This document shows positions 15,397-21,593 of a stretch of 45,420 nt of DNA, piece by piece. The notes beneath the pieces are model-generated. The model was not told the DNA's origin. It worked only from the letters and a program-made list of their open reading frames with translations, and did not search any database. Origin of the DNA: Mesobacillus campisalis (GTDB taxonomy: Bacteria > Bacillota > Bacilli > Bacillales > Cytobacillaceae); assembly GCF_000986785.1 (NCBI RefSeq), contig NZ_LAYY01000048.1, positions 15,432-60,851 on the forward strand. Reading direction: 5' to 3'. Each line of letters opens with the position of its first letter. The stretch's first letter is position 1. The translations under genes and the position numbers were made by a program.

Positions 15397-15458
15397 GGGT
15401 TAGGCAGGAGCAATGGCGAGATAGTCATCCAATGGTTCGAATCCATTCTGACCCACCA
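15397..15458 (+). ncRNA. tRNA-like element lacking a D-arm, in the sspB leader
   Basis: A 62-nt element reads as acceptor GGGTTAG (15397-15403), 9 unpaired nt, a hairpin ATGGC-GAGATA-GTCAT (15413-15428), 2 nt, a perfect T-arm AATGG-TTCGAAT-CCATT (15431-15447), the acceptor partner CTGACCC (15448-15454), discriminator A and encoded CCA (15456-15458). The T-loop is the canonical TTCGAAT and the acceptor pairs over all 7 bp, with one G-T. There is no D-arm, and the anticodon-like loop has 6 nt instead of 7, so it is unlikely to decode. It could be a degenerate tRNA remnant or a functional tRNA mimic; its position within the predicted sigma-G transcript makes co-transcription with sspB likely. 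Confidence 0.65.
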
Positions 15459-15495
15459 AAATACAACTAGTGAAAACACAAAGGAGGAAACATTA

Positions 15496-15696
15496 ATGCC
15501 GAACAACAATTCTAATCAATTATTGGTTCCTGGTGTTGAACAAGCTCTTCAACAAATGAAGTATGAAATTGCTTCAGAATTTGGAGTAAATCTTGGAGCA
15601 GAAACTACTTCTCGTGCTAACGGTTCTGTTGGTGGAGAAATCACTAAGCGTCTTGTAGGCATGGCTCAACAACAGCTTAGCGGCTTCCAGCGCTAA
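15496..15696 (+). CDS. sspB: Alpha/beta-type small acid-soluble spore protein (SspB-like)
   Basis: A 66-residue alpha/beta-type SASP that coats and protects DNA in the dormant forespore. It contains the GPR protease cleavage region [12 protein letters not shown], the conserved [18 protein letters not shown] segment and a Gln-rich N-terminal half ([11 protein letters not shown]). The frame is open upstream to 15340, but the ATG at 15496 with AAGGAGGAAACATTA is the obvious start and gives the normal SASP length. Expression is expected from the sigma-G promoter upstream, and the transcript should include the tRNA-like element. A strong terminator follows. Several SASP paralogues exist in Bacillus; calling this one sspB rests on similarity and neighbourhood. 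Confidence 0.92.
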   Translation: MPNNNSNQLLVPGVEQALQQMKYEIASEFGVNLGAETTSRANGSVGGEITKRLVGMAQQQLSGFQR

Positions 15697-15734
15697 TTAG
15701 GTTAACTTAAAAAAAATTAAATTATACAATGGCT

Positions 15735-15763
15735 AAGCCCCCTTCTTTGGAAGGGGGCTTTCT
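15735..15763 (+). terminator. Terminator between sspB and fumC
   Basis: AAGCCCCCTTC (15735-15745) / GAAGGGGGCTT (15750-15760) with a short T-rich tail on the plus strand. As a perfect 11-bp stem in a convergent gap it may also serve fumC. Confidence 0.85.
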
Positions 15764-15778
15764 ATTGCTTCAGATGCT

Positions 15779-17152
15779 TCAGATCATTTTCTCAGGCTTG
15801 ACCCAATCGGAATATTCCTCTTCTGTCACGTAACCCGTCTTTAAAGCCGCTTCCTTCAGGCTGAGGTTTTCGTTAAAAGCAAGCTTCGCGATTTCTGCCG
15901 CTTTTTCATATCCTATATGAGGATTCAGAGCGGTAACGAGCATTAGCGATCGGTCAAGGTGGGCTGCAATTGCTTCCCGGTCCGGTTCCAGTCCTACCAT
16001 GCATTTTTCATCAAAGCTCCTCATGCCATCTGCAAGCAGCCTGACACTTTGAAGGAAATTATAGATAATGACCGGTTTAAACACATTCAATTCAAAGTTC
16101 CCCTGGCTTGCTGCGAATCCAATCGTGGCGTCATTGCCAAAGACCTGACAGGCAACCATCGTTAGGGCTTCACTTTGTGTCGGGTTTACCTTTCCAGGCA
16201 TAATTGAGCTCCCTGGCTCGTTGGCTGGGATTTTCAACTCGCCAATCCCGCTTCTTGGTCCGCTTGAAAGCCAGCGGACATCATTGGCGATTTTCATCAA
16301 GTCAGCTCCCAGCGCCTTCAAAGCACCGTGCATATGGACAAGTTCATCATGCGATGTAAGGGCCTGGAATTTGTTTGGCGCGGAATGGAACTCCAGGTTC
16401 GTCTGCCTGGAAATTTCGCTGGCGACCAGATTGCCAAATTCCTTGTCTGCATTAATTCCAGTTCCAACCGCAGTGCCGCCGATGGCAAGGTCCTGGAGAT
16501 AGGCCAGTGCATCGGCGATCATTTTGCGGTCTTTCTCAAGCATGGCCCTCCAGCCGCTTATTTCCTGCCCGAGCGTCAGCGGCGTGGCATCCTGAAGGTG
16601 GGTGCGGCCAATTTTTATGATTTCCGAGTACGACTCTTCTTTTAATTTAAGCGTGCTTTTCAGTTGCTGCAAGGCAGGCAGCAATCTGCCTGTAAGTTCC
16701 TGGACAGCGGCGATGTGCATCGCTGTCGGAAAAGTATCATTCGAACTTTGGGACATGTTCACATCGTCATTCGGATGGACATGTTCATTTTCTTTGCCCA
16801 GAATTTCATTAGCCCTCCGAGCAACGACTTCATTCACGTTCATATTGGATTGGGTGCCGCTTCCGGTCTGCCAGACCACAAGCGGAAAATGGCTGTCAAA
16901 TTTGCCTTCCAGGATTTCCTCACATGCCTGTGAGATAGCATTCTTCTTTGCTTCGGAGAGCTTTCCAAGCTTGCTGTTCACAACGGCGGCCGCCTTTTTT
17001 ATATGGGCGAACGCGTATACCAGTTCCAGCGGCATGGTTTCAGTGCCAATCTTGAAGTTTTCCCTGCTTCTTTGAGTCTGCGCTCCCCAGTACTTTTCTG
17101 CCGGAACCCTTACTTCTCCCAAGGTGTCCCTCTCAACCCGAAAATCTGCCAT
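15779..17152 (-). CDS. fumC: Class II fumarate hydratase
   Basis: A 457-residue class II fumarase (B. subtilis CitG about 462) interconverting fumarate and malate in the TCA cycle as a cytoplasmic homotetramer. The superfamily signature [11 protein letters not shown] lies at 314-324 with the catalytic serine loop, [12 protein letters not shown] near 182-193 holds the active-site His, and [14 protein letters not shown] near 96-108 and the [14 protein letters not shown] region bind substrate. CAGGAGGGATATGA precedes the ATG. It is monocistronic. Aspartase and argininosuccinate lyase share the fold, but the motif set and length favour fumarase. Confidence 0.95.
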   Translation of the reverse strand: MADFRVERDTLGEVRVPAEKYWGAQTQRSRENFKIGTETMPLELVYAFAHIKKAAAVVNSKLGKLSEAKKNAISQACEEILEGKFDSHFPLVVWQTGSGTQSNMNVNEVVARRANEILGKENEHVHPNDDVNMSQSSNDTFPTAMHIAAVQELTGRLLPALQQLKSTLKLKEESYSEIIKIGRTHLQDATPLTLGQEISGWRAMLEKDRKMIADALAYLQDLAIGGTAVGTGINADKEFGNLVASEISRQTNLEFHSAPNKFQALTSHDELVHMHGALKALGADLMKIANDVRWLSSGPRSGIGELKIPANEPGSSIMPGKVNPTQSEALTMVACQVFGNDATIGFAASQGNFELNVFKPVIIYNFLQSVRLLADGMRSFDEKCMVGLEPDREAIAAHLDRSLMLVTALNPHIGYEKAAEIAKLAFNENLSLKEAALKTGYVTEEEYSDWVKPEKMI

Positions 17153-17384
17153 TCATATCCCTCCTGGTTGTTTTTAGACTATTCCCATTAATTATGATAA
17201 CGCCTTTTAACAGTCTTTCACAGCAAGACGACTTCAAAACCGGGAAGGGAGATTATTTAGAGTGGTGGGTGGCAGGAGGGTGAGTGCGATTCAGACTTTA
17301 TCCCGCTTGGCACGCCACTCCTTGTCCCAATCCGCCTCACACAAAAAACTCGCCAGTTATCTCATGTGCATTTAGCCCCAGCAG

Positions 17385-17416
17385 AAAAAAGAGCCAGGCT
17401 GAAAAACCGGCTCTTT
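17385..17416 (-). terminator. Terminator of the 28-residue membrane peptide gene
   Basis: AAAAGAGCC / GGCTCTTT stem (about 17388-17416), immediately after the TAG of the small gene, with TTTTTT on the minus strand. Confidence 0.8.
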
Positions 17417-17503
17417 CTAGGCGCGCTTGCCTATTGTATAGCTGATAAAGTAAACCAGCACCATCATGCTTGCGATACTGAGGGTTACAGTGAACTCTTC
17501 CAT
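17417..17503 (-). CDS. Predicted 28-residue single-span membrane peptide
   Basis: A short frame with an excellent ribosome site (AAAAGGAGGATTAGGA before the ATG) and its own terminator directly after the stop. The peptide begins MEEFTVTLS, has a hydrophobic core of about 16 residues (IASMMVLVYFISYTI) and ends GKRA: acidic outside the span at the N-terminus, basic at the C-terminus. This is the layout of a small membrane regulator or toxin-like peptide. A possible promoter upstream reads TTGTTC-18-TATGGT. It lies between bmrD and fumC on the same strand. I do not recognise a family. Confidence comes from signals around the frame, not from homology. Confidence 0.6.
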   Translation of the reverse strand: MEEFTVTLSIASMMVLVYFISYTIGKRA

Positions 17504-17615
17504 TTCCTAATCCTCCTTTTAAGATGTTTGCTGCCTTAAAAGTACCATAGGAAAACGGAGTCTGTATGAACAAAAATGAAACGTTGTGTGACAATCCGGT
17601 GAAATCACCAGTGAG

Positions 17616-17639
17616 TCCCAATGCAGTTCACCATTGGGA
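17616..17639 (-). other. Hairpin after bmrD
   Basis: TCCCAATG (17616-17623) / CATTGGGA (17632-17639), a perfect 8-bp stem directly downstream of the bmrD stop but without a T tract on the minus strand. Possibly an mRNA-end stabiliser or a weak terminator. Confidence 0.4.
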
Positions 17640-17644
17640 GATAC

Positions 17645-19387
17645 CTAGCCTGCCATCGCTCCTTGCTGAAGCTGATACATTTGAAAATACTTCCCTTTTT
17701 GCTCCATCAATTCGTCATGGCTTCCTTTCTCAGCGATTTGTCCGCGGTCAAGTACAATGATTTGGTCGGCGGTGCGGATTGTGGACAGTCGGTGCGCAAT
17801 AATAAATGTTGTCCTGCCTTTCTTCAGAACCTCCATCGCTTCCTGGATGACTGTTTCTGTTTCCGTATCAATGCTGGAGGTCGCTTCATCAAGGATCAGG
17901 ATTGCCGGGTCAAAAGCTAACGCCCGGGCAAAGGAAATAAGCTGACGCTGTCCGCTCGATAATGTGCTTCCTTTCTCGATAACGGGTTCATCGAAACCCT
18001 TTTCCAAATTTTTAAGTACCAAATCCCCTCCTACACTTTTCAATGCATGTTCCATCTTCTCCCTCGAAATCGCGGGATCGCCAAGGGTGACATTTGAGGC
18101 AATCGTTCCTGTGAATAAATAGGGGTCTTGAAGGACAATACCCATATGCTTTCTTAATGTCTGGCGGGGAATCTCCTTTATATTTTGGCCATCAATCAAG
18201 ATGCAGCCTTCCTGGCAGTCATAAAAGCGGAAAAGCAAGTTCATAATGGAACTCTTGCCGGAACCTGTGTGACCCACTAGGGCAACTGTCTCTCCCTTCT
18301 TCGCTTCAAAAGTAATATCCTTTAGGATACATTCATCCTCTTTATAACCAAATGACACTCCCTTAAAGGATACATTTCCCTGGTAACGCGGCATTTCTTC
18401 CTGGCTGACGTCGATTCCTTCTTCATCCATAAGCTTAAAAACCCGCCCTCCTGCAACAAGAGCCTGTTCCAGATTGGCGAACTGGTTGACGATTCCCTGA
18501 ACTGGGTTGAACAGACGATTAATATAATCAACAAAAGCATAGAGCATACCGATTGAGATGGCAGAGGAAGCTTCGATTGCTTCCCCGCCAAAGTACCAGA
18601 TAAAAGCAACAAAGACCAGATTCCTCAAGACGCCAACAAGATTGTGGGAAGTGAGGGAATTCAGGCTTAGCAATTTGTTTTGGTAGCTGAAATGCTCCTT
18701 ATTCAACCTTTCAAATTCTTTTTTTGTTTCTTTTTCACGGGCAAAGGCCTGAATAATACTCATCCCCTGAATGGATTCATTCATCATCGCATTAATGTCG
18801 CTTACCCTTGACCGGATAAAATGATTGTATTTGGATGCATACCTTCGATATAGAATCATCCATGAATATAGAATAGGCAGGAGCAGCAGACACCCGACCG
18901 CAAGCTTGGGGCTTAGGATGAATAACGCAATATAGATTCCCGTTATATAGATTGCGCTTGTAAAAAAAGTCGAAAGGACCGTTACATACAGCTCACGGAT
19001 GGCCTCCGTATCATTTGTGATCCGGGCAACTACTTTTCCGGCAGGGAGATTGTCAAAGTACTGGATCGGAAGCCGCTGTATTTGGCGGAACACATCTTCA
19101 CGAAGCTGTTGAATAACCCGATTGGCGGATTTTTTCAGCATGTAGCCCTGCCCATATTGGAAGAAGGACGCAAGCACAACCAATCCGAAATAGAGGGCAA
19201 GCAGCTTGAGGATGGCTGCCATATCCGGGTTTTTTCCACCCGCGATGATATAGTCATCGATTATTTTCTTGGCGACAAACGGGCCTGCCAAATCCGCTGC
19301 TACCGCAACCGTCAGCATCGCAAGGGCACCTATAATGATTTTTTTATAGAGAAAAGCATATCCGAGCAATCTTCTTCCTGTACTCAT
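17645..19387 (-). CDS. bmrD: BmrD/YheH-like multidrug ABC exporter half-transporter
   Basis: A 580-residue half-transporter: six membrane helices (about 15-300), then an ATPase with Walker A GHTGSGKS, a signature reading LSSGQRQ (second Gly replaced by Ser) and Walker B ILILDEATSSID with the catalytic Glu. With the upstream bmrC product, which carries a non-canonical catalytic site, this gives a heterodimeric exporter with one good ATPase site, as in B. subtilis BmrC/BmrD (YheI/YheH). It is shorter than B. subtilis BmrD (about 673). The start at 19387 has GAGGAGGT and an ATGA overlap with bmrC; a longer frame from 19456 lies inside bmrC. The drug range is inferred from the family. Confidence 0.88.
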   Translation of the reverse strand: MSTGRRLLGYAFLYKKIIIGALAMLTVAVAADLAGPFVAKKIIDDYIIAGGKNPDMAAILKLLALYFGLVVLASFFQYGQGYMLKKSANRVIQQLREDVFRQIQRLPIQYFDNLPAGKVVARITNDTEAIRELYVTVLSTFFTSAIYITGIYIALFILSPKLAVGCLLLLPILYSWMILYRRYASKYNHFIRSRVSDINAMMNESIQGMSIIQAFAREKETKKEFERLNKEHFSYQNKLLSLNSLTSHNLVGVLRNLVFVAFIWYFGGEAIEASSAISIGMLYAFVDYINRLFNPVQGIVNQFANLEQALVAGGRVFKLMDEEGIDVSQEEMPRYQGNVSFKGVSFGYKEDECILKDITFEAKKGETVALVGHTGSGKSSIMNLLFRFYDCQEGCILIDGQNIKEIPRQTLRKHMGIVLQDPYLFTGTIASNVTLGDPAISREKMEHALKSVGGDLVLKNLEKGFDEPVIEKGSTLSSGQRQLISFARALAFDPAILILDEATSSIDTETETVIQEAMEVLKKGRTTFIIAHRLSTIRTADQIIVLDRGQIAEKGSHDELMEQKGKYFQMYQLQQGAMAG

Positions 19388-21138
19388 AACAATACCTCCT
19401 CTCCCAATCCTTGTGCCTGCTGCCTGGCATGCTGTTCGCTGTACCATCCAGTGCATGCTAGCAGTTGTTCATGCGTGCCTTCTTCAATAATCCGGCCTTC
19501 GTCCAGCACAATGATATAATCGGCATGCTGAACAGCAGACATCCGGTGGGTAGTAATAATGGTTGTTTTTCCTTGCCGTTCTCGGCGGATATTATCAATA
19601 ATCAATTTCTCGGTTTTTGCATCAACAGCGGATAGCGAGTCATCCAATATCAGGATTTCAGGGTCCTTGATCAAGGCCCGAGCAATCGATATCCGCTGTT
19701 TTTGACCCCCAGACAGGGCAATCCCTTTCTCTCCAACCAGGGTATTAAGACCTTCCGGCAAACGCTCCAGATCGGTTCGAAAAGCAGCAAGGTCAATGGC
19801 TCTCTCCAATTCTTCCTTTGAAGCCTGGCGATGACCGAACATAATATTTTCTTTTACCGATCTGGAGAACAAGATATTTTCCTGAGGCACATAGCCTATC
19901 CACCGTCTTGTCTGCTGGAGCGGCTGCTTCTCCAGCTCCACTCCTGAAACAAGCAGCTTTCCGTTCCCCGGAGGATATTCCCTGAGCAACTGCCTTACCA
20001 AGGTGGTTTTTCCGCTTCCAGTCTTTCCAGCGATCCCCAAAGTCTCCCCCCGTTTTAGGTGAAGCTTTATCTTATCCAGGTTGACACTTTTGGACAATGG
20101 ATACGTAAAAGTATAGGTGGCGAAATCAACCCCATCTGGAAAATCAAGCTTCAGCGGGGTGACTGGATCCGGAACATCCTCTTTATAGCTAAGTGTTTCC
20201 AGGAGGCGGTCGAGCGAGGCATTGCCCCGCTGCATGACATTGATTAATTCCCCGACAGCAAACATTGGCCATATAAGCATTCCAAGATAGACATTAAAGG
20301 AAACGAGGCTTCCAATCGTGATCTGCTGGCCAAAAACCAAATGGGCTCCATATCCAAGGCCAATCAAATAGCTCAATCCTACGAGGATTTTAATCGTCGG
20401 ATCAAATAAGGAATCTATGGCAGCCACTTTTAAATTCTTTTCAAAAACATCCTCTGTCATTTCATGAAAGCGGCGCTGGTCTGCCTCTTCCTGGACAAAA
20501 GCCCGGACGACCCTGACTCCAGCCACTGATTCCAGCACTTTATCATTCAATTCTCCAAAGGAATCCTGCGCCTGGATAAACCTGGAATAGATTCTTTTAC
20601 CGTAAAGATTCATGAGTAAGGCCATAATGGGCAGGGGCAAGATGGCTGCAAGTGTTAATTTCCAGCTGACCATGAAACCCATGGTAAGGATGATGGTCAG
20701 CATAAAGACGCTTGAATCAATCAGGGTAAGAATTCCAAACCCCGCAGTAATGGATATGGCTTTTAAGTCATTGGTCGCAAGAGCCATTAAATCTCCGGTA
20801 CGATTTTTTTCAAAAAATGTAGGTGTCATTTTCAGCAAATGCTTCATAAAGCGCGACCGCAGCTTCCTCTCAACCAGGAAAGCACCGCCAAATAGCTGAT
20901 ACATCCAAACATAGGTGATCACATAGGAAACGGCTGTTATAAGCAGCAGCCAGCCCAGATAATTGAGAAGGCCCGATGGCGATATTGTCCCATGATGCAT
21001 TTCATCGATTGCCATGCCAATCAGCTTGGGGGGCATAACATCCAGAATGCCCACGAAGATCAGCAAAAAAATGGCAACACTGTACCGCTTCCAATTTTCC
21101 TTAAAAAACCAACCCAGTTTTTTAACAACTGTATACAT
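19384..21138 (-). CDS. bmrC: BmrC/YheI-like multidrug ABC exporter half-transporter
   Basis: A 584-residue half-transporter (B. subtilis BmrC about 585) with an N-terminal six-helix membrane domain (about 15-300) and a C-terminal ATPase: Walker A GKTGSGKT at 371-378, signature LSGGQKQ at 475-481, Walker B ILILDDSLSAVD from 495. The residue after the Walker B Asp is Asp500 instead of Glu, the known degenerate site of the BmrC side of the heterodimer. AAAGGAGTG precedes the ATG. It forms an operon with bmrD by ATGA overlap. Upstream lie a promoter, a 23-codon leader frame and an intrinsic terminator, an arrangement matching BmrB-dependent attenuation in B. subtilis. Confidence 0.92.
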   Translation of the reverse strand: MYTVVKKLGWFFKENWKRYSVAIFLLIFVGILDVMPPKLIGMAIDEMHHGTISPSGLLNYLGWLLLITAVSYVITYVWMYQLFGGAFLVERKLRSRFMKHLLKMTPTFFEKNRTGDLMALATNDLKAISITAGFGILTLIDSSVFMLTIILTMGFMVSWKLTLAAILPLPIMALLMNLYGKRIYSRFIQAQDSFGELNDKVLESVAGVRVVRAFVQEEADQRRFHEMTEDVFEKNLKVAAIDSLFDPTIKILVGLSYLIGLGYGAHLVFGQQITIGSLVSFNVYLGMLIWPMFAVGELINVMQRGNASLDRLLETLSYKEDVPDPVTPLKLDFPDGVDFATYTFTYPLSKSVNLDKIKLHLKRGETLGIAGKTGSGKTTLVRQLLREYPPGNGKLLVSGVELEKQPLQQTRRWIGYVPQENILFSRSVKENIMFGHRQASKEELERAIDLAAFRTDLERLPEGLNTLVGEKGIALSGGQKQRISIARALIKDPEILILDDSLSAVDAKTEKLIIDNIRRERQGKTTIITTHRMSAVQHADYIIVLDEGRIIEEGTHEQLLACTGWYSEQHARQQAQGLGEEVLL

Positions 21139-21240
21139 CTATTTCACTCCTTTACTAAACAGCGTGATGAATGCCTTGCCTGCACTTTCCTTTATCACAA
21201 GGGCATGGACGGCAGAATGAACCTAGTCAGATCCAGGGGA

Positions 21241-21276
21241 ACAAAAAAGACATACCGCAGGCGCGGTATGTCTTTT
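21241..21276 (-). terminator. Attenuator terminator between leader peptide and bmrC
   Basis: AAAAGACATACCGC (21263-21276 on the complementary strand) pairs with GCGGTATGTCTTTT (21245-21258): a perfect 14-bp stem with a 4-nt loop, followed by T6. It lies about 70 nt after the leader stop and about 100 nt before the bmrC ATG, so it must be read through for exporter expression. Confidence 0.85.
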
Positions 21277-21344
21277 ACAAGCAGGAGAAAAGGCACACAT
21301 GCATGCTTAAATGCCGCCTGTGCCCCGGCGCGATCAGCAAATGT

Positions 21345-21416
21345 TCATGCCGGACATTCAGGGCAGGCTGCGGAAATGAAATTGAATAAAAACGGCAGTG
21401 ACAGAAATCCAATCAT
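21345..21416 (-). CDS. Leader peptide of bmrCD (BmrB-like)
   Basis: A 23-residue frame starting MIGFLSLPFLFNF and ending CPECPA, with AAGGGAGGGCTGCAAA before its ATG. The downstream order is leader stop, GC-rich segment with alternative pairing (GGCACA/TGTGCC around 21292-21330), perfect terminator, bmrC. In B. subtilis the same exporter is controlled by the leader peptide BmrB (YheJ, 54 residues) through ribosome-mediated attenuation induced by translation inhibitors. This frame is shorter and I cannot align it from memory, so equivalence rests on position and architecture. Stalling of a ribosome here would be expected to favour the alternative pairing. Confidence 0.65.
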   Translation of the reverse strand: MIGFLSLPFLFNFISAACPECPA

Positions 21417-21460
21417 TTTGCAGCCCTCCCTTGATTTGGTAATTTTTTCTTCGCTTAGAT

Positions 21461-21489
21461 AGCTTAGCACCGTTCTCCTTACCAGTCAA
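21461..21489 (-). promoter_or_regulatory. Sigma-A promoter of the bmrCD leader
   Basis: -35 TTGACT (21489-21484) and -10 TAAGCT (21466-21461) with a 17-bp spacer, about 45 bp upstream of the leader peptide ATG. Confidence 0.6.
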
Positions 21490-21545
21490 TTGGTTTTTTG
21501 ACAATTCCAAAAAGTATCATATCCCGACATTTTTCTGAAAAAAAA

Positions 21546-21583
21546 CAAAAAAAAGAGTGTGCCGCAACTTGAAATCGGCACAC
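21546..21583 (-). terminator. Intrinsic terminator of the PBP gene
   Basis: GTGTGCCG (21557-21564) / CGGCACAC (21576-21583) with a run of eight T on the minus strand, just after the stop at 21594. It separates the PBP gene from the bmrCD promoter. Confidence 0.85.
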
Positions 21584-21593
21584 CTTTATAAGG

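Noticed and set aside
15397-15458. Ordinary functional tRNA gene
   Set aside because: There is no room for a D-arm and the anticodon-like loop has 6 nt, so a decoding tRNA is not supported; it is reported as tRNA-like.
17153-17416. Frame of about 94 codons on the minus strand (17337-17621)
   Set aside because: It overlaps the small membrane peptide gene and its terminator in another frame and has no ribosome site; the short gene explains the signals better.
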